A DNA stretch of 64,000 bases from RYN-230 sp963834705 (GTDB lineage: Bacteria > Actinomycetota > Actinomycetes > Streptosporangiales > Streptosporangiaceae). The position numbers and the translations under genes are program-made. Shown piece after piece: positions 1 to 8,108 of this stretch (positions are counted from its first letter, which is position 1; every line of letters begins with the position of its first letter). Under the pieces are notes generated by a model. It saw only the letters and a list, made by a program, of their open reading frames with translations, ran no database searches and was not told the DNA's origin. The stretch spans positions 310,001 to 374,000 of the forward strand of contig CAWICV010000002.1 in assembly GCA_963834705.1 (NCBI GenBank), given 5' to 3'.

Positions 1-888
1 CACGTACTGGCTGGGATAGGTGGCGCTGACGTTCCAGGTGGAGTAGACCACCGCCGGCGCCACCAGGTCCATCGTCACGGTCCAGTTGCTGGACCCGGTG
101 ACCGAGACGTTGAGGTTGTACCAGTTGCTGCCCTGCGAACCGGCCGACAGCGTCGCCGTGCAGCCGCTAGAGCCGCCACCGGAGCCGCCGCCGGAGCTGC
201 CAGAGTTCACCGTGACGCTGGAGCTGCCGCTGCCATTGCCGTAGGCCTCGGTCGCCAGGATCTGGTAGTTGAGCGTGCCCAGGTTCATCCCATGGCTGGC
301 CCACGCGCTGAAGAAGTTGCCCGTGGTGATGGTCCCACTGGACACCGGCGACGTCCGGATCGCGATGTACTGCTCGAAGGTCGCCGTGCCCTGGATGGAG
401 GGCTGGTTGACCTGCTGATGCTCGTAGATGTTGTACGTCCCGCCGTCGCTGGTGACCTGGCCCATGTAGGTGCCAGCCGTGGGCGGCGAGCCGGTGTAGT
501 TCTCGACGACGTAGTACTCGACGAGTGGGCTGGTCGACCATCCGTAGAGCGACACCAGCGACGTGCCGGACGCGCTCAGGCTGCTGGAGAAGCTCACCGT
601 GTGATTGCTGCCCGGGTTCCAGCCGACGCCAGCAACGAAGTCGCCGACATTGCTCCACGAGGCGGAGTAGCTGTTGCCCGAGTTCAGCGTGATGCAGGCT
701 GACCCACTGCCCGCAGTGTACATCTGGTAGTAGTAACCGCCGTTCGTACCCGTCTGGTTCGAGCAGATGGCCGTGGCCGCCTGCGCGGGGCCGGGCAGGA
801 CTGCCGTGGCCGCGGCCAGGATCAGAGCACAGGCGGCGCCGAGTAACGGCAGGCGAATCCGGCTGCCGTTGCGCGGCGAGTCGTCCAC
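1..888 (-). CDS. Secreted GH11 endo-1,4-beta-xylanase with C-terminal binding module (3' end outside window)
   Basis: Hydrolyses internal beta-1,4 bonds of xylan outside the cell. Read from GTG at 888, the first 37 residues look like a signal peptide: Arg-rich start, hydrophobic core LLGAACALILAAATAVL, AQA-AT cleavage site. The GH11 fold follows (about residues 42-222) with both family catalytic glutamates: nucleophile Glu124 in PLVEYYVVE and acid/base Glu214 in LATEAY. A Gly/Ser linker (about 223-242) leads to a Cys-initiated beta-rich module resembling family-2-type carbohydrate-binding modules, cut by the window edge. The start is uncertain, because the same frame runs upstream to a GTG at 1143 through thioredoxin sequence; as sequenced it could be a fusion protein. 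The GH11 call is firm, the CBM family is a guess. Confidence 0.85.
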   Translation of the reverse strand, partial: MDDSPRNGSRIRLPLLGAACALILAAATAVLPGPAQAATAICSNQTGTNGGYYYQMYTAGSGSACITLNSGNSYSASWSNVGDFVAGVGWNPGSNHTVSFSSSLSASGTSLVSLYGWSTSPLVEYYVVENYTGSPPTAGTYMGQVTSDGGTYNIYEHQQVNQPSIQGTATFEQYIAIRTSPVSSGTITTGNFFSAWASHGMNLGTLNYQILATEAYGNGSGSSSVTVNSGSSGGGSGGGSSGCTATLSAGSQGSNWYNLNVSVTGSSNWTVTMDLVAPAVVYSTWNVSATYPSQYV

Positions 889-1163
889 GTTGACCTTGAC
901 CAGCTTGACCTGGCCGGCCAGGTCACGGGCCAGCTGTTCGAGCGCGCGGCTGACCATACGGCACGGCCCGCACCAGGGTGCCCACAAGTTGACGATGACG
1001 GGAATCTTGGCCGCCTCCGCGATATCCACGAAGGTCGTGTCGTCGGCGTCGGCGATCCACGGCAGCGGCTGATGGCACGTGCCGCAGCGGGGTGTCCCAG
1101 CCGCCGCGGCCGGCACCCGGTTGGCCTGGCGCAGTGCCCGCACCGGATTGGCCCGCTTGTCAT
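876..1163 (-). pseudogene. Thioredoxin, frameshifted and truncated, joined to the xylanase
   Basis: Thiol-disulfide oxidoreductase of the type with an N-terminal zinc ribbon. ATG at 1163 overlaps the stop of the preceding dehydrogenase gene (ATGA). The first residues MTSGPIRCGHC match such thioredoxins, but one base appears missing near 1130, where TGCGGCCAG would be expected and TGCGCCAG is present. The remaining domain is in the next frame: second zinc-ribbon pair CGTC, then the active site APWCGPCRMV at about 984-955. The domain stops after VKVNVDDSPR, before the usual cis-proline half, and runs straight into the xylanase signal peptide. It lacks the cis-Pro region, so a working thioredoxin fold is unlikely. 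Either a real deletion fusion or an assembly join. Confidence 0.75.
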
Positions 1164-2233
1164 GGCTTCATTGTCCGGCGCACCCAGGTCAGCCTGGCCG
1201 CACCGGGCTGGTCCCCGGCGCCAGGCTGGCCGCCAATGCCAGGCTGGCCGCCAACCCCAGGCTGGCCGCCAATGCCAGGCTGGCCGCCAACCCCAGGCTG
1301 GCCGCCGCGGGCGAGCTGGCGGAGGACGGCGTGCACGCTGGACGTGTCGTCGTCGCCGTGACCCTGAGCCAGCGCGGCCTGGTAGAACGCGGTGGCCAGG
1401 CTGAACAGCGGGGTCGGGCTGCGCAGCTCGGCGGCGAACGCCGCGATGATCGCGATGTCCTTGTCGTAGACCCGGGCCCGGATGCCAGGCCGGGCATAGT
1501 CCCGGGCCACCATGGCTGGCCCGCGCACCTCGAACATGCGCGACGTGCCCGCCCCGTCGCCGATCGCGGTGAGCACCATGGCCAGGTCCAGGCCCGCCTG
1601 CTCGGCCAGCACCAGTGCCTCCGCGGCGGCCAGGTTGTGCACCGTGACCAGCAGGTTCGCAACGATCTTGAGTTTCATCCCGTTGCCGAACGCGCCCACG
1701 TCGTAGACCTGCCGGGTCATCGCGGCCAGCACCGGGCGGGCCCGGGCCTTGGCCGCCGCGTCCCCGCTCAGGTAGCCGACCAGGTCCTTGCGCTGGGCCT
1801 GCGCGCCGGTCCCGCTCAGCGGGCAGTCCAGCATGGTGCCGCCGCAGCCGGCCAGCGCCTGCCGCCCGGCCGTCTTGTCGGCCAGCGTCAGGGTGCTGGT
1901 CTCCAGCACGATCAGCCGGCCCACGCCAGCCGCCCCAGCGGCTCCCGCACCGCCCGTGGCCCCGGCGATGAGGCCGTGCGGACCACCCACCACCCCGGCC
2001 AGCGCGGCCGCGCTGGGCAGTGACGTCACCACCAGCCCAGCGGACGCGGCCACCTCGGCCGGCGAACCGGCCACGATGCCGCCCCGCGCGGCGTGCGCGT
2101 CCCGCGCCGCCGCGGCCACGTCGTACCCGATGACCTGGTGGCCTGCTTCGAGCAAATGTGAGCTCATGGCCGAGCCCATCACGCCCAGGCCGACGAACCC
2201 GACCGGCCCGGTGACACCTGCTGGCTGCGTCAC
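1160..2233 (-). CDS. NAD(P)-dependent beta-hydroxyacid dehydrogenase (3-hydroxyisobutyrate dehydrogenase family)
   Basis: Cytosolic oxidoreductase of the 6-phosphogluconate/3-hydroxyisobutyrate dehydrogenase family, 357 aa, substrate unknown. The N-terminal Rossmann motif is GFVGLGVMGSAMSSHLLEAG; the family substrate motif appears as CPLSGTGAQAQ; the catalytic lysine lies in GNGMKLKIVANL. GTG at 2233 is chosen because GGGAGG sits 5 nt upstream and the protein then begins just before the Rossmann strand; an upstream ATG at 2341 would add 36 unrelated residues. The C-terminus carries a Gly-Gln-Pro-Gly repeat tail of about 40 residues not usual in this family. Divergent from the alcohol dehydrogenase gene, 116 bp apart. 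Confidence 0.85.
   Translation of the reverse strand: MTQPAGVTGPVGFVGLGVMGSAMSSHLLEAGHQVIGYDVAAAARDAHAARGGIVAGSPAEVAASAGLVVTSLPSAAALAGVVGGPHGLIAGATGGAGAAGAAGVGRLIVLETSTLTLADKTAGRQALAGCGGTMLDCPLSGTGAQAQRKDLVGYLSGDAAAKARARPVLAAMTRQVYDVGAFGNGMKLKIVANLLVTVHNLAAAEALVLAEQAGLDLAMVLTAIGDGAGTSRMFEVRGPAMVARDYARPGIRARVYDKDIAIIAAFAAELRSPTPLFSLATAFYQAALAQGHGDDDTSSVHAVLRQLARGGQPGVGGQPGIGGQPGVGGQPGIGGQPGAGDQPGAARLTWVRRTMKP
1221..1310. repeat. Five tandem 18-bp units inside the dehydrogenase 3' end
   Basis: Units of CCAGGCTGGCCGCCAAYS alternate between a form ending AATG and one ending AACC, so the array also reads as a 36-bp dimer. On minus it encodes alternating GGQPGV and GGQPGI hexapeptides in the C-terminal tail of the dehydrogenase. 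Unit length is a multiple of three, so copy changes would keep the frame. Confidence 0.9.
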
Positions 2234-2349
2234 GGCAACCTCCCTGCCCGGCGTCCGCCCCGCGGACATTGCAGCACATCCCGGCCAGCCCGTCAGGTGC
2301 CGGAAGCCGTCCTTGACGTGCCCGGCAGGGCACCGGGACACTCCACACC

Positions 2350-3369
2350 ATGCGCGCAGTCGTGCTCGACCGGGCCGGAGTGGGCGTTCAGAAAATGGCG
2401 CCGCCGGAGCCGGGGGAACGCGCGCTGGTGCGGGTGGCGCAGGCCGGCCTGTGCGGAACCGACCTGAAGATCGCCGCCGGGGAGATCCCGGTCGCCCGGC
2501 CCCGGGTGCTCGGCCACGAGATGACCGGCTGGGTGGACCGGGCCGGGGCCCGCGGCCTGGTCCCGGCCGGCACCCCGGTGCTGGTCAACCCGGCTGTGTT
2601 CTGCGGGCACTGCGAGCTGTGCCGTCGCGACCTGCCCCAGCTGTGCCCAGACGGCGGGCTGCTCGGCCGGGACGCCGACGGGGTGTTCGCCGACCTGGTG
2701 GCGGTGGACGAGGCCTGCCTGCACCCGCTGCCGCCCGGCCTGCCCGGCGACGGGGCGGCGCTGCTCCAGGTGCTGTCCACCTGCGTGCACGCGCAGTCGC
2801 TGGTCACCGTGCACCCCGGGGACAGCGCCGTGGTGGTCGGTCTCGGGGTCGCCGGGCTGCTGCATGTCCAGCTGCTCCGCGACCGTGGCGTGCCGGTGAT
2901 CGTGGGGGTGACCAGGTCGGCGGCCAAGCGCGCGCTGGCCCGGCGGTTCGGCGCCAGCAAAGCGGCCGGGCCCGCGGACGCGCCGCAAGCGGTCGCCGCG
3001 CAGACCGGCGGGCGTGGCGCGGACCTGGTCATCGAGGCCGCGGGCAGCCAGCAGACGCTGGCCCAGGCCATGCGGCTGGCCGCGCCGGGCGGGACCGTGC
3101 TGGTCTACGGGACCACGGTGCCCACCGCGGACGGCCTGCCGACCTACGACTGGTACCTGAAGGAACTCACCATCCGGAACACCAGGGCCGCCCGGCCCCG
3201 GGACTGCGATCTCGCCATCCGGCTGTACGCGGAGCGCCGGGTGGACCTGGCCCCGCTGGTCACCGCCCGGTTCCCGGTCGAGCAGGCCGGGCAGGCGCTG
3301 GCCGCGTGCGCCGGGCCGGGCCAGCTCAAGGTGGTCCTGGACGTGGCTGCCCTGGACCAGCCGGGCTGA
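2350..3369 (+). CDS. Zinc-dependent alcohol dehydrogenase (MDR superfamily)
   Basis: NAD(P)-linked oxidation of an alcohol or reduction of a carbonyl; substrate not predictable. 339 aa, normal for medium-chain dehydrogenases. Seen: GroES-like N-terminal domain with catalytic-zinc ligands around AGLCGTDLK and LGHEMTG; structural-zinc lobe CGHCELCRRDLPQLC with four cysteines; Rossmann motif VVVGLGVAGLLHVQ about residue 157. ATG at 2350 is the first codon giving the usual MRAVV start. No clear Shine-Dalgarno is visible, so it may be leaderless. It diverges from the beta-hydroxyacid dehydrogenase gene and may share its control region at 2234-2349. Confidence 0.87.
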   Translation: MRAVVLDRAGVGVQKMAPPEPGERALVRVAQAGLCGTDLKIAAGEIPVARPRVLGHEMTGWVDRAGARGLVPAGTPVLVNPAVFCGHCELCRRDLPQLCPDGGLLGRDADGVFADLVAVDEACLHPLPPGLPGDGAALLQVLSTCVHAQSLVTVHPGDSAVVVGLGVAGLLHVQLLRDRGVPVIVGVTRSAAKRALARRFGASKAAGPADAPQAVAAQTGGRGADLVIEAAGSQQTLAQAMRLAAPGGTVLVYGTTVPTADGLPTYDWYLKELTIRNTRAARPRDCDLAIRLYAERRVDLAPLVTARFPVEQAGQALAACAGPGQLKVVLDVAALDQPG

Positions 3370-3460
3370 CGCCACGGCGGAATGAGCCCAACGCGAGCTG
3401 TGTTATCGATTCCCGGACTGGCCGCGGGGCACTGTAAGCTATGTGGGCTTCAAGCCCAGC

Positions 3461-3534
3461 GGCGGAGTAGCTCAGTCAGGCAGAGCAAGCGGCTCATAAT
3501 CGCTGTGTCGCCGGTTCAAGTCCGGCCTCCGCTA
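3461..3534 (+). tRNA. tRNA-Met (anticodon CAT)
   Basis: A 74-nt cloverleaf folds by hand: acceptor GGCGGAG with CTCCGCT (one G-U), D-stem GCTC/GAGC, anticodon stem AGCGG/TCGCT with loop CTCATAA giving CAT, five-base variable loop, T-stem GCCGG/CCGGC with TTCAAGT. Discriminator A; CCA is not encoded. It lies about 50 bp before rpmG. Elongator type is likely because the acceptor stem has a pair at position 1-72, unlike initiator tRNA. Confidence 0.93.
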
Positions 3535-3582
3535 CCCCAGGTAAACTCGCCCGTACCGCCCACCAGAGAAAGGCACTCCATC

Positions 3583-3747
3583 GTGGCTGCCACCGACGTC
3601 AGGCCCAAGATCACCCTGGCCTGCCAGGAGTGCAAGCACCGTAACTACATCACCAAGAAGAACCGGCGCAACGACCCGGACCGTATGGAGCTGAAGAAGT
3701 ACTGCCCCAACTGCCGGTGCCACCGGCCGCACCGCGAGACCCGCTAA
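3583..3747 (+). CDS. rpmG: 50S ribosomal protein L33
   Basis: Large-subunit protein near the E site. 54 aa, normal length. The zinc-binding form is seen: CQEC near the start and CPNC near the end, with KITLACQECKHRNY and KKYCPNC matching the family. GTG at 3583 is chosen with GAGAAAGG about 10 nt upstream; the longer open frame from 3382 runs through the tRNA and is not coding. It follows the tRNA-Met gene and is followed 9 bp later by hadA. Confidence 0.95.
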   Translation: MAATDVRPKITLACQECKHRNYITKKNRRNDPDRMELKKYCPNCRCHRPHRETR

Positions 3748-3756
3748 CCCGCGGGC

Positions 3757-4206
3757 ATGCCCGCCAACCAGGATTTCGCCGGCCGGACCTTCCCGGCCAC
3801 GAAGCCCTATGAGGTCAGCCGGGTAAAGATCGCCGAGTTCGCGGACGCCATTGGCGACCCGAGCCCGGTCTTCCGCGACCGGGACGCGGCCGTGGCCGCC
3901 GGGTATCCGGACGTGATCGCGCCGCCCACCTTCCCGATCGTGGTCACCATGGCCTCGTCCGGCTCGGCGGTCGCCGACCCGGATCTCGGCATCAACTACG
4001 CCATGGTGGTGCATGGCGAGCAGCGCTTCGAGTACACCCGGCCGCTGCGCGCCGGTGACGTGGTCACCGCGCAGTCCACCATCGAGAGCATCCGGGAAGT
4101 CGGCAGCAACGTGCTGATGAACACCCGCACCGAACTGCGCACGGTGGCCGGGGAGCACGTGTGCACGGCCTTCTCCATCATCGTGGAACGCGGGGCCGCG
4201 GGATGA
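3757..4206 (+). CDS. hadA: (3R)-hydroxyacyl-ACP dehydratase subunit HadA (MaoC N-terminal-type hot dog)
   Basis: With HadB forms the hot-dog-fold dehydratase acting in fatty acid elongation (FAS-II in mycobacteria). 149 aa. Family features seen: YEVSRVKIAEFADAIGDPSP near the N-terminus, PPTFPIVV, HGEQRFEY and RPLRAGDVV. HadA subunits bind substrate, while the catalytic His-Asp pair is in HadB. Its TGA overlaps the hadB start (ATGA), so translation is probably coupled. The rpmG-hadA-hadB-murB order is the common actinobacterial one. Confidence 0.92.
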   Translation: MPANQDFAGRTFPATKPYEVSRVKIAEFADAIGDPSPVFRDRDAAVAAGYPDVIAPPTFPIVVTMASSGSAVADPDLGINYAMVVHGEQRFEYTRPLRAGDVVTAQSTIESIREVGSNVLMNTRTELRTVAGEHVCTAFSIIVERGAAG

Positions 4207-4631
4207 CGGCCCAGGTCAAGTACGCCGACGTCGAAGTGGGCAGCGAACTGCCCGCGGTCAGCTTCCCGGTGACCCGGCTCAGCCTGGTCAAGTACTGCGG
4301 CGCGTCCGGCGATTTCAACGTCATCCACTGGAACGAGCGCATCGCCACGTCGGTGGGCCTGCCCGATGTCATCGCGCACGGCATGTTCACCATGGCCCAG
4401 GCCGCCCGGTACATCACCGACTGGACCGGCGACCCGGGGTCGATGACCGAGTTCGGTGTCCGGTTCTCCGCCCCGGTCGTGGTGCCCGATGACGACACCG
4501 GCGCATCCATCGAGGTGACCGGCACCGTCGAGGAGAAGCTGGACGGCCACCGGGTCGCCGTGGCGCTGACCGCGCGGTTCGCTGGGGCCAAGGTGCTCAC
4601 CCGGGCCCGGGCCGTCGTCCGGCTGCCCTGA
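4203..4631 (+). CDS. hadB: (3R)-hydroxyacyl-ACP dehydratase subunit HadB (MaoC family)
   Basis: Catalytic subunit of the heterodimeric hydroxyacyl dehydratase. 142 aa. The hydratase-2 motif is present as YCGASGDFNVIHWNE, with catalytic Asp and His, followed by GLPDVIAHGMFTM. ATG at 4203 overlaps the hadA stop; an upstream start at 4161 lies inside hadA and is rejected. It is followed directly by murB with no gap. Confidence 0.93.
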   Translation: MTAQVKYADVEVGSELPAVSFPVTRLSLVKYCGASGDFNVIHWNERIATSVGLPDVIAHGMFTMAQAARYITDWTGDPGSMTEFGVRFSAPVVVPDDDTGASIEVTGTVEEKLDGHRVAVALTARFAGAKVLTRARAVVRLP

Positions 4632-5702
4632 ATGCCCGTGGTGCCGGGAGTATCGGTGCTGCTGGCTGGCCTCACCACGATCGGAGTGGGTGGGCCGGCC
4701 CGCCGGTTCGTGCGGGCCGGCACCGAGGCGGAACTGGCCGCCGCGGTCCGGGACGCGGACCAGCGCGCGGAGCCGCTGCTCATCCTGGGCGGCGGCAGCA
4801 ACCTGGTGATCGCCGACGCGGGCTTCCCCGGCACCGTCGTCCAGGTGGCCACCCGGGGCATCCAGCACGCCGCCCAGCCGGAAGCGGGCGCGGTGCGGCT
4901 GACCGTCGCGGCCGGGGAGGACTGGGACGGCGTGGTCGCGTCCTGTGTCGCGGCCGGCCTGGCCGGCCTGGAGTGTCTGTCCGGCATCCCCGGCCTGACC
5001 GGGGCCACCCCGATCCAGAACGTCGGCGCCTACGGCCAGGAGGTCGCCGAGGTCATCACCGCGGTCCGGGTGTATGACCGGGTCACCGGCCAGGTGACCG
5101 AACTGGCCGGCGCGGACTGCGGGTTCGGCTACCGGACCAGCATGTTCAAGCGGGACGGCAGTGGCCGGCGGGTCGTCCTCAGCGTGATGTTCGAGCTGCG
5201 GCCCAGCGAGCTGTCCGGGCCGATCCGGTACGCCGAGCTGGCCCGGTCCCTGGGGGTGCCCGAGGGTGGCCAGGCCCCGCTGACGGCCGTCCGCGAGGCC
5301 GTGCTCACGCTGCGCCGGGGCAAGGGCATGGTGGTCGACCCGGCCGACCCGGACAGCCGCAGCGTGGGCTCATTCTTCACCAACCCGGTGCTGGACGACG
5401 CGCAGTTCGCCGCGCTGCAGAAGCTGGTCGGCGAGGACATCCAGATCCCGCGGTTCCCGGCCGGCCCGGGCCAGGTCAAGGTGCCCGCCGCGTGGCTGAT
5501 CGGCCAGGCCGGCTTCGGCCCGGGCTACCCGGGGCCGGGCGGCGCGCGCATCTCCGCCAAGCACACGCTGGCCCTGGTCAACCCGGGCGGCGCCACCGCG
5601 GCCGATATCGCCGGCCTGGCCCGGGCGATCCGCGACCAGGTACGGGACGAGCTCGGCGTCAACCTGGCCTGCGAGCCCATGCTGGTCGGCCTCAGCCTCT
5701 GA
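4632..5702 (+). CDS. murB: UDP-N-acetylenolpyruvoylglucosamine reductase MurB
   Basis: FAD enzyme that reduces UDP-GlcNAc-enolpyruvate to UDP-MurNAc with NADPH in cytoplasmic peptidoglycan synthesis. 356 aa. Seen: TIGVGGPARRF, FAD-binding ILGGGSNLVIAD, SGIPGLTGATPIQNVGAYGQ, catalytic Arg in GYRTSMFK, catalytic Ser in VGSFFTNPV, and the C-terminal Glu in CEPMLVG. ATG at 4632 directly follows the hadB stop, so it is the last gene of an rpmG-hadA-hadB-murB run. It is tail-to-tail with the prepilin peptidase gene. Confidence 0.96.
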   Translation: MPVVPGVSVLLAGLTTIGVGGPARRFVRAGTEAELAAAVRDADQRAEPLLILGGGSNLVIADAGFPGTVVQVATRGIQHAAQPEAGAVRLTVAAGEDWDGVVASCVAAGLAGLECLSGIPGLTGATPIQNVGAYGQEVAEVITAVRVYDRVTGQVTELAGADCGFGYRTSMFKRDGSGRRVVLSVMFELRPSELSGPIRYAELARSLGVPEGGQAPLTAVREAVLTLRRGKGMVVDPADPDSRSVGSFFTNPVLDDAQFAALQKLVGEDIQIPRFPAGPGQVKVPAAWLIGQAGFGPGYPGPGGARISAKHTLALVNPGGATAADIAGLARAIRDQVRDELGVNLACEPMLVGLSL

Positions 5703-5711
5703 CCAGTTGAC

Positions 5712-6422
5712 TCAGCGCGCCAGGCCGCTGAGCACGATCGCGGCCAGCGTGCCGGCCAGCAGGAACGGGCCGAACGGGAGCTGAGTCTTCCGGCTGGCCC
5801 GGCCGGCCGCGATCAGCCCGAGCCCGGCCACGGCGGCCAGCAGGTAACCCAGGAACAGCCCGGCGGCCAGCACTTCCAGGCCGAGCCAGCCCAGGTAGAG
5901 GCCGAGAATCCCGGCCAGCTTGACGTCCCCCCAGCCGAGGCCCGCCGGATAGATCACCGCCTGAGCCAGGAACAGCGCCAGCGCGATGCCCAGCCCGGCC
6001 AGCGCGCCGAGGAAGTGCGCGCCACCGCCCGGCTGCAGCAGCGCGGCCAGGCCGAGCAGGGCCAGCGCGACCGGGTAAGAGGGCAGCGTGAGCCGGTCCG
6101 GCAGCCGTCGCTGCCGCGCGTCGATCACGGCCAGCACGGCCCCGGCCACGGCCAGGTAACCGTAGGCGGGCAGCGCCGGGCTCAGCCCAAACCGAAAGGC
6201 CATCATGCCGAACGCCAGTGCCGCGCTGGCCACCGCCGCGGCCGTCGCGGCCGCCCCGGGTCGGCCGGGAAGGGTGTTCGCCGGTGCCGCGCCGGCCGCG
6301 ATCGCGCCGGTCGCGGCCGTCCGGGGTGGGCCGGGAGGGGTGCTTGCCGGTGCCACCTCAGCCGCAATCGCCCACCCCCCGGCCACCTGGGGCCCGCCCG
6401 GGGGTGCGCCGCCCGCCGTCAC
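5712..6422 (-). CDS. Prepilin peptidase, A24 family (TadV/CpaA-like)
   Basis: Membrane aspartyl protease that cleaves the leader of Tad pilins after Gly. 236 aa with about six hydrophobic segments. The two catalytic aspartates are in AVIDARQRRLPD and GLGWGDVKL, the latter matching the family GxGD motif. The first about 50 residues are Pro/Gly/Ala-rich and are not part of the family core, so a later start is possible. GTG at 6422 follows the stop of the upstream gene by one base. It lies on the strand opposite to the main Tad operon. Confidence 0.87.
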   Translation of the reverse strand: MTAGGAPPGGPQVAGGWAIAAEVAPASTPPGPPRTAATGAIAAGAAPANTLPGRPGAAATAAAVASAALAFGMMAFRFGLSPALPAYGYLAVAGAVLAVIDARQRRLPDRLTLPSYPVALALLGLAALLQPGGGAHFLGALAGLGIALALFLAQAVIYPAGLGWGDVKLAGILGLYLGWLGLEVLAAGLFLGYLLAAVAGLGLIAAGRASRKTQLPFGPFLLAGTLAAIVLSGLAR

Positions 6423-6423
6423 C

Positions 6424-7425
6424 TCAGCCGCCGCCGTTGATGCTCTGGATCTCGACCACCGGGAACGGCGGGGTCTGCCCAGTGGTCAGGATGGCCGGCA
6501 TCCGGTGCGGACCGGGGCCGTTGAGCACGCCCGGTCCCCAGGTGACCGACCAGCGCATGGTCGCGCCCAGCACCGCGGCCTGGGACGGCGCCTGCCAGAG
6601 CACACCGCAGTCCGGCGGGGTGCCCGCGCCGGAACTCGCCGGGGCGTGGCCGGTGCGGAAGCGCGAGCCGCCCGGGCCGCAGCCCGCCGAATACGGGGCA
6701 CCCTGGCCGCTGCGCACACTCACGCTGAATGCCCCGTGCATGGCCAGCCGGGCCCACACGCTGGCCGTCTGGTTGCCCAGCGTCGCGGTCACCTCATAGG
6801 CGTCCGGCCGGCCGGTCACCGCGCTGACCGGCCGGGTCCGCGCCCACACGAAACTGGCCAGGTTCACGTAGCCCTTGACGGCCGGGTTGATGGTGAGCTG
6901 AGGTGCCGGGATCCGCATGTGGTTGTACGCGTACGCGGCCAGCGTGGCCAGCGGCACCGGCGGCTCCGGGGGCGTTATGCCCGGTGCCTCCCAGGCGAAC
7001 AGCGGGAAGGTCCTGCACACCCGCTGCGCCGCGGCGGACGCGGCCGGGTTGACCGGTAGCTGCCACCAGAAGCCGGCCGGCACCGGGTGGTCTTTGCGGA
7101 ACCCGCGGGCCTGCTGCACCGACTTAACCACGCCGAACGGGGTGCCCGGGGCGGCCAAGCCGAAGTTGGCGATGATGTAGCGGCTGCCGGTGGCGGTGTC
7201 TCCGATGGACTGCCATAGGCATGGTGGCGGTGGCACCGGCAGCGGGACCTGGGCGGTGCCGGCCGCGCCGAAGTCGCCTTTCAGCGCGATGATGCTGCTC
7301 AGCAGCACCGAGCAGGTGCTCCCGGTGCAGCCGACGCCGGATCCCGCCGTGGCTGGGCCGCCCAGAGCCAGCGGGGCCAGCAACCCGGCCAGCAGCAGGC
7401 CCGCGGCCGCCGCCCGCCGGGTCAT
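6424..7425 (-). CDS. Exported protein of unknown function, Tad-locus associated
   Basis: Not recognised. 333 aa with a clear signal peptide (MTRRAAAAGLLLAGLLAPLA, cleavage near PATAG) and no other membrane segment, so secreted or periplasm-equivalent. Cysteines occur in pairs (GCTGSTC near the mature start; others near residues 60, 145 and 250), suggesting disulfides. ATG at 7425 overlaps the stop of the lipoprotein gene (ATGA) and its own stop is next to the prepilin peptidase start. The three minus genes thus form one operon. An accessory role in pilus assembly or in the cell wall is inferred only from position. Confidence 0.7.
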   Translation of the reverse strand: MTRRAAAAGLLLAGLLAPLALGGPATAGSGVGCTGSTCSVLLSSIIALKGDFGAAGTAQVPLPVPPPPCLWQSIGDTATGSRYIIANFGLAAPGTPFGVVKSVQQARGFRKDHPVPAGFWWQLPVNPAASAAAQRVCRTFPLFAWEAPGITPPEPPVPLATLAAYAYNHMRIPAPQLTINPAVKGYVNLASFVWARTRPVSAVTGRPDAYEVTATLGNQTASVWARLAMHGAFSVSVRSGQGAPYSAGCGPGGSRFRTGHAPASSGAGTPPDCGVLWQAPSQAAVLGATMRWSVTWGPGVLNGPGPHRMPAILTTGQTPPFPVVEIQSINGGG

Positions 7426-8108
7426 GGCTTGCACTCGCGGGCCTGCGGATAGTAAATGACCGGATCGACGGAGATTACCCGCCACTGCCTATTCCGGAAG
7501 GCCAGCACGTCGGTGTTCAGGTAGTAATGCTGGTTAGCCGGAGCGCGGTCCGGGATGACCTTCCCAGTGGCCAGGCTGGTGTTAGCCGACCCTGCGTTGT
7601 CGAAGCATTCCGACACGTCGATCGCGCCCGGCTCGGTGGGATCGGGGAACGCGCTCAGATGCGAGAAGACGATCATTCCGGTGAACGATTCCGTGGTCAC
7701 GTCCGGCTCGGCCAGATTCGATTCGAGCGCGCCGCGCACCGGCCCCCAGGCAAACCCACTCCACCGGTCGTCCTGATTCCCGCGGTATTCCGCGTACAGG
7801 AACGCGAGCAGGAAATCCTCGGCCACGATGACCGCCCGGGCGACGCGGCGGCCGCGGGGCAGCCCGCGGGGCAGCACAATGTGCGCATCCGGGCCGAACG
7901 GCGGCCAGCTAAGCAGGCCCGGGCCGGATCCCCGGGCCGTCCCGGACGCCCCGGGGGGACCACCGGCCGCCACGCCGGGTGCGGTCGCGCGCGCCGGACG
8001 GACCGTGCCGGGCGCGGTCCCGCAGCCCGCCGCCAGCACGCTGGCGGCGGCCAGCAGGGCCACGCTGAGCCCCGCCGCCCGCGGCCGGGGTGCCCCTTTC
8101 CGAAACAT
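7422..8108 (-). CDS. Putative lipoprotein, Tad-locus associated
   Basis: Not assigned to a family. 228 aa; begins MFRKGAPRPRAAGLS then a hydrophobic run ending in a lipobox (LAAGC), so it is probably membrane-anchored by a lipid on Cys. The mature part has a Pro/Gly-rich spacer followed by a compact domain containing VARAVIVAEDFLLAFLYAEYRGN and a C-terminal RQWRVISVDPVIYYPQ. ATG at 8108 is chosen because it gives a short signal peptide; a start at 8168 would add 20 residues. First gene of the minus operon with the exported protein and the peptidase. Confidence 0.68.
   Translation of the reverse strand: MFRKGAPRPRAAGLSVALLAAASVLAAGCGTAPGTVRPARATAPGVAAGGPPGASGTARGSGPGLLSWPPFGPDAHIVLPRGLPRGRRVARAVIVAEDFLLAFLYAEYRGNQDDRWSGFAWGPVRGALESNLAEPDVTTESFTGMIVFSHLSAFPDPTEPGAIDVSECFDNAGSANTSLATGKVIPDRAPANQHYYLNTDVLAFRNRQWRVISVDPVIYYPQARECKP

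Noticed and set aside
3382..3582. N-terminal extension of L33 through the tRNA
   Set aside because: It overlaps a well-formed tRNA gene and L33 is complete without it.
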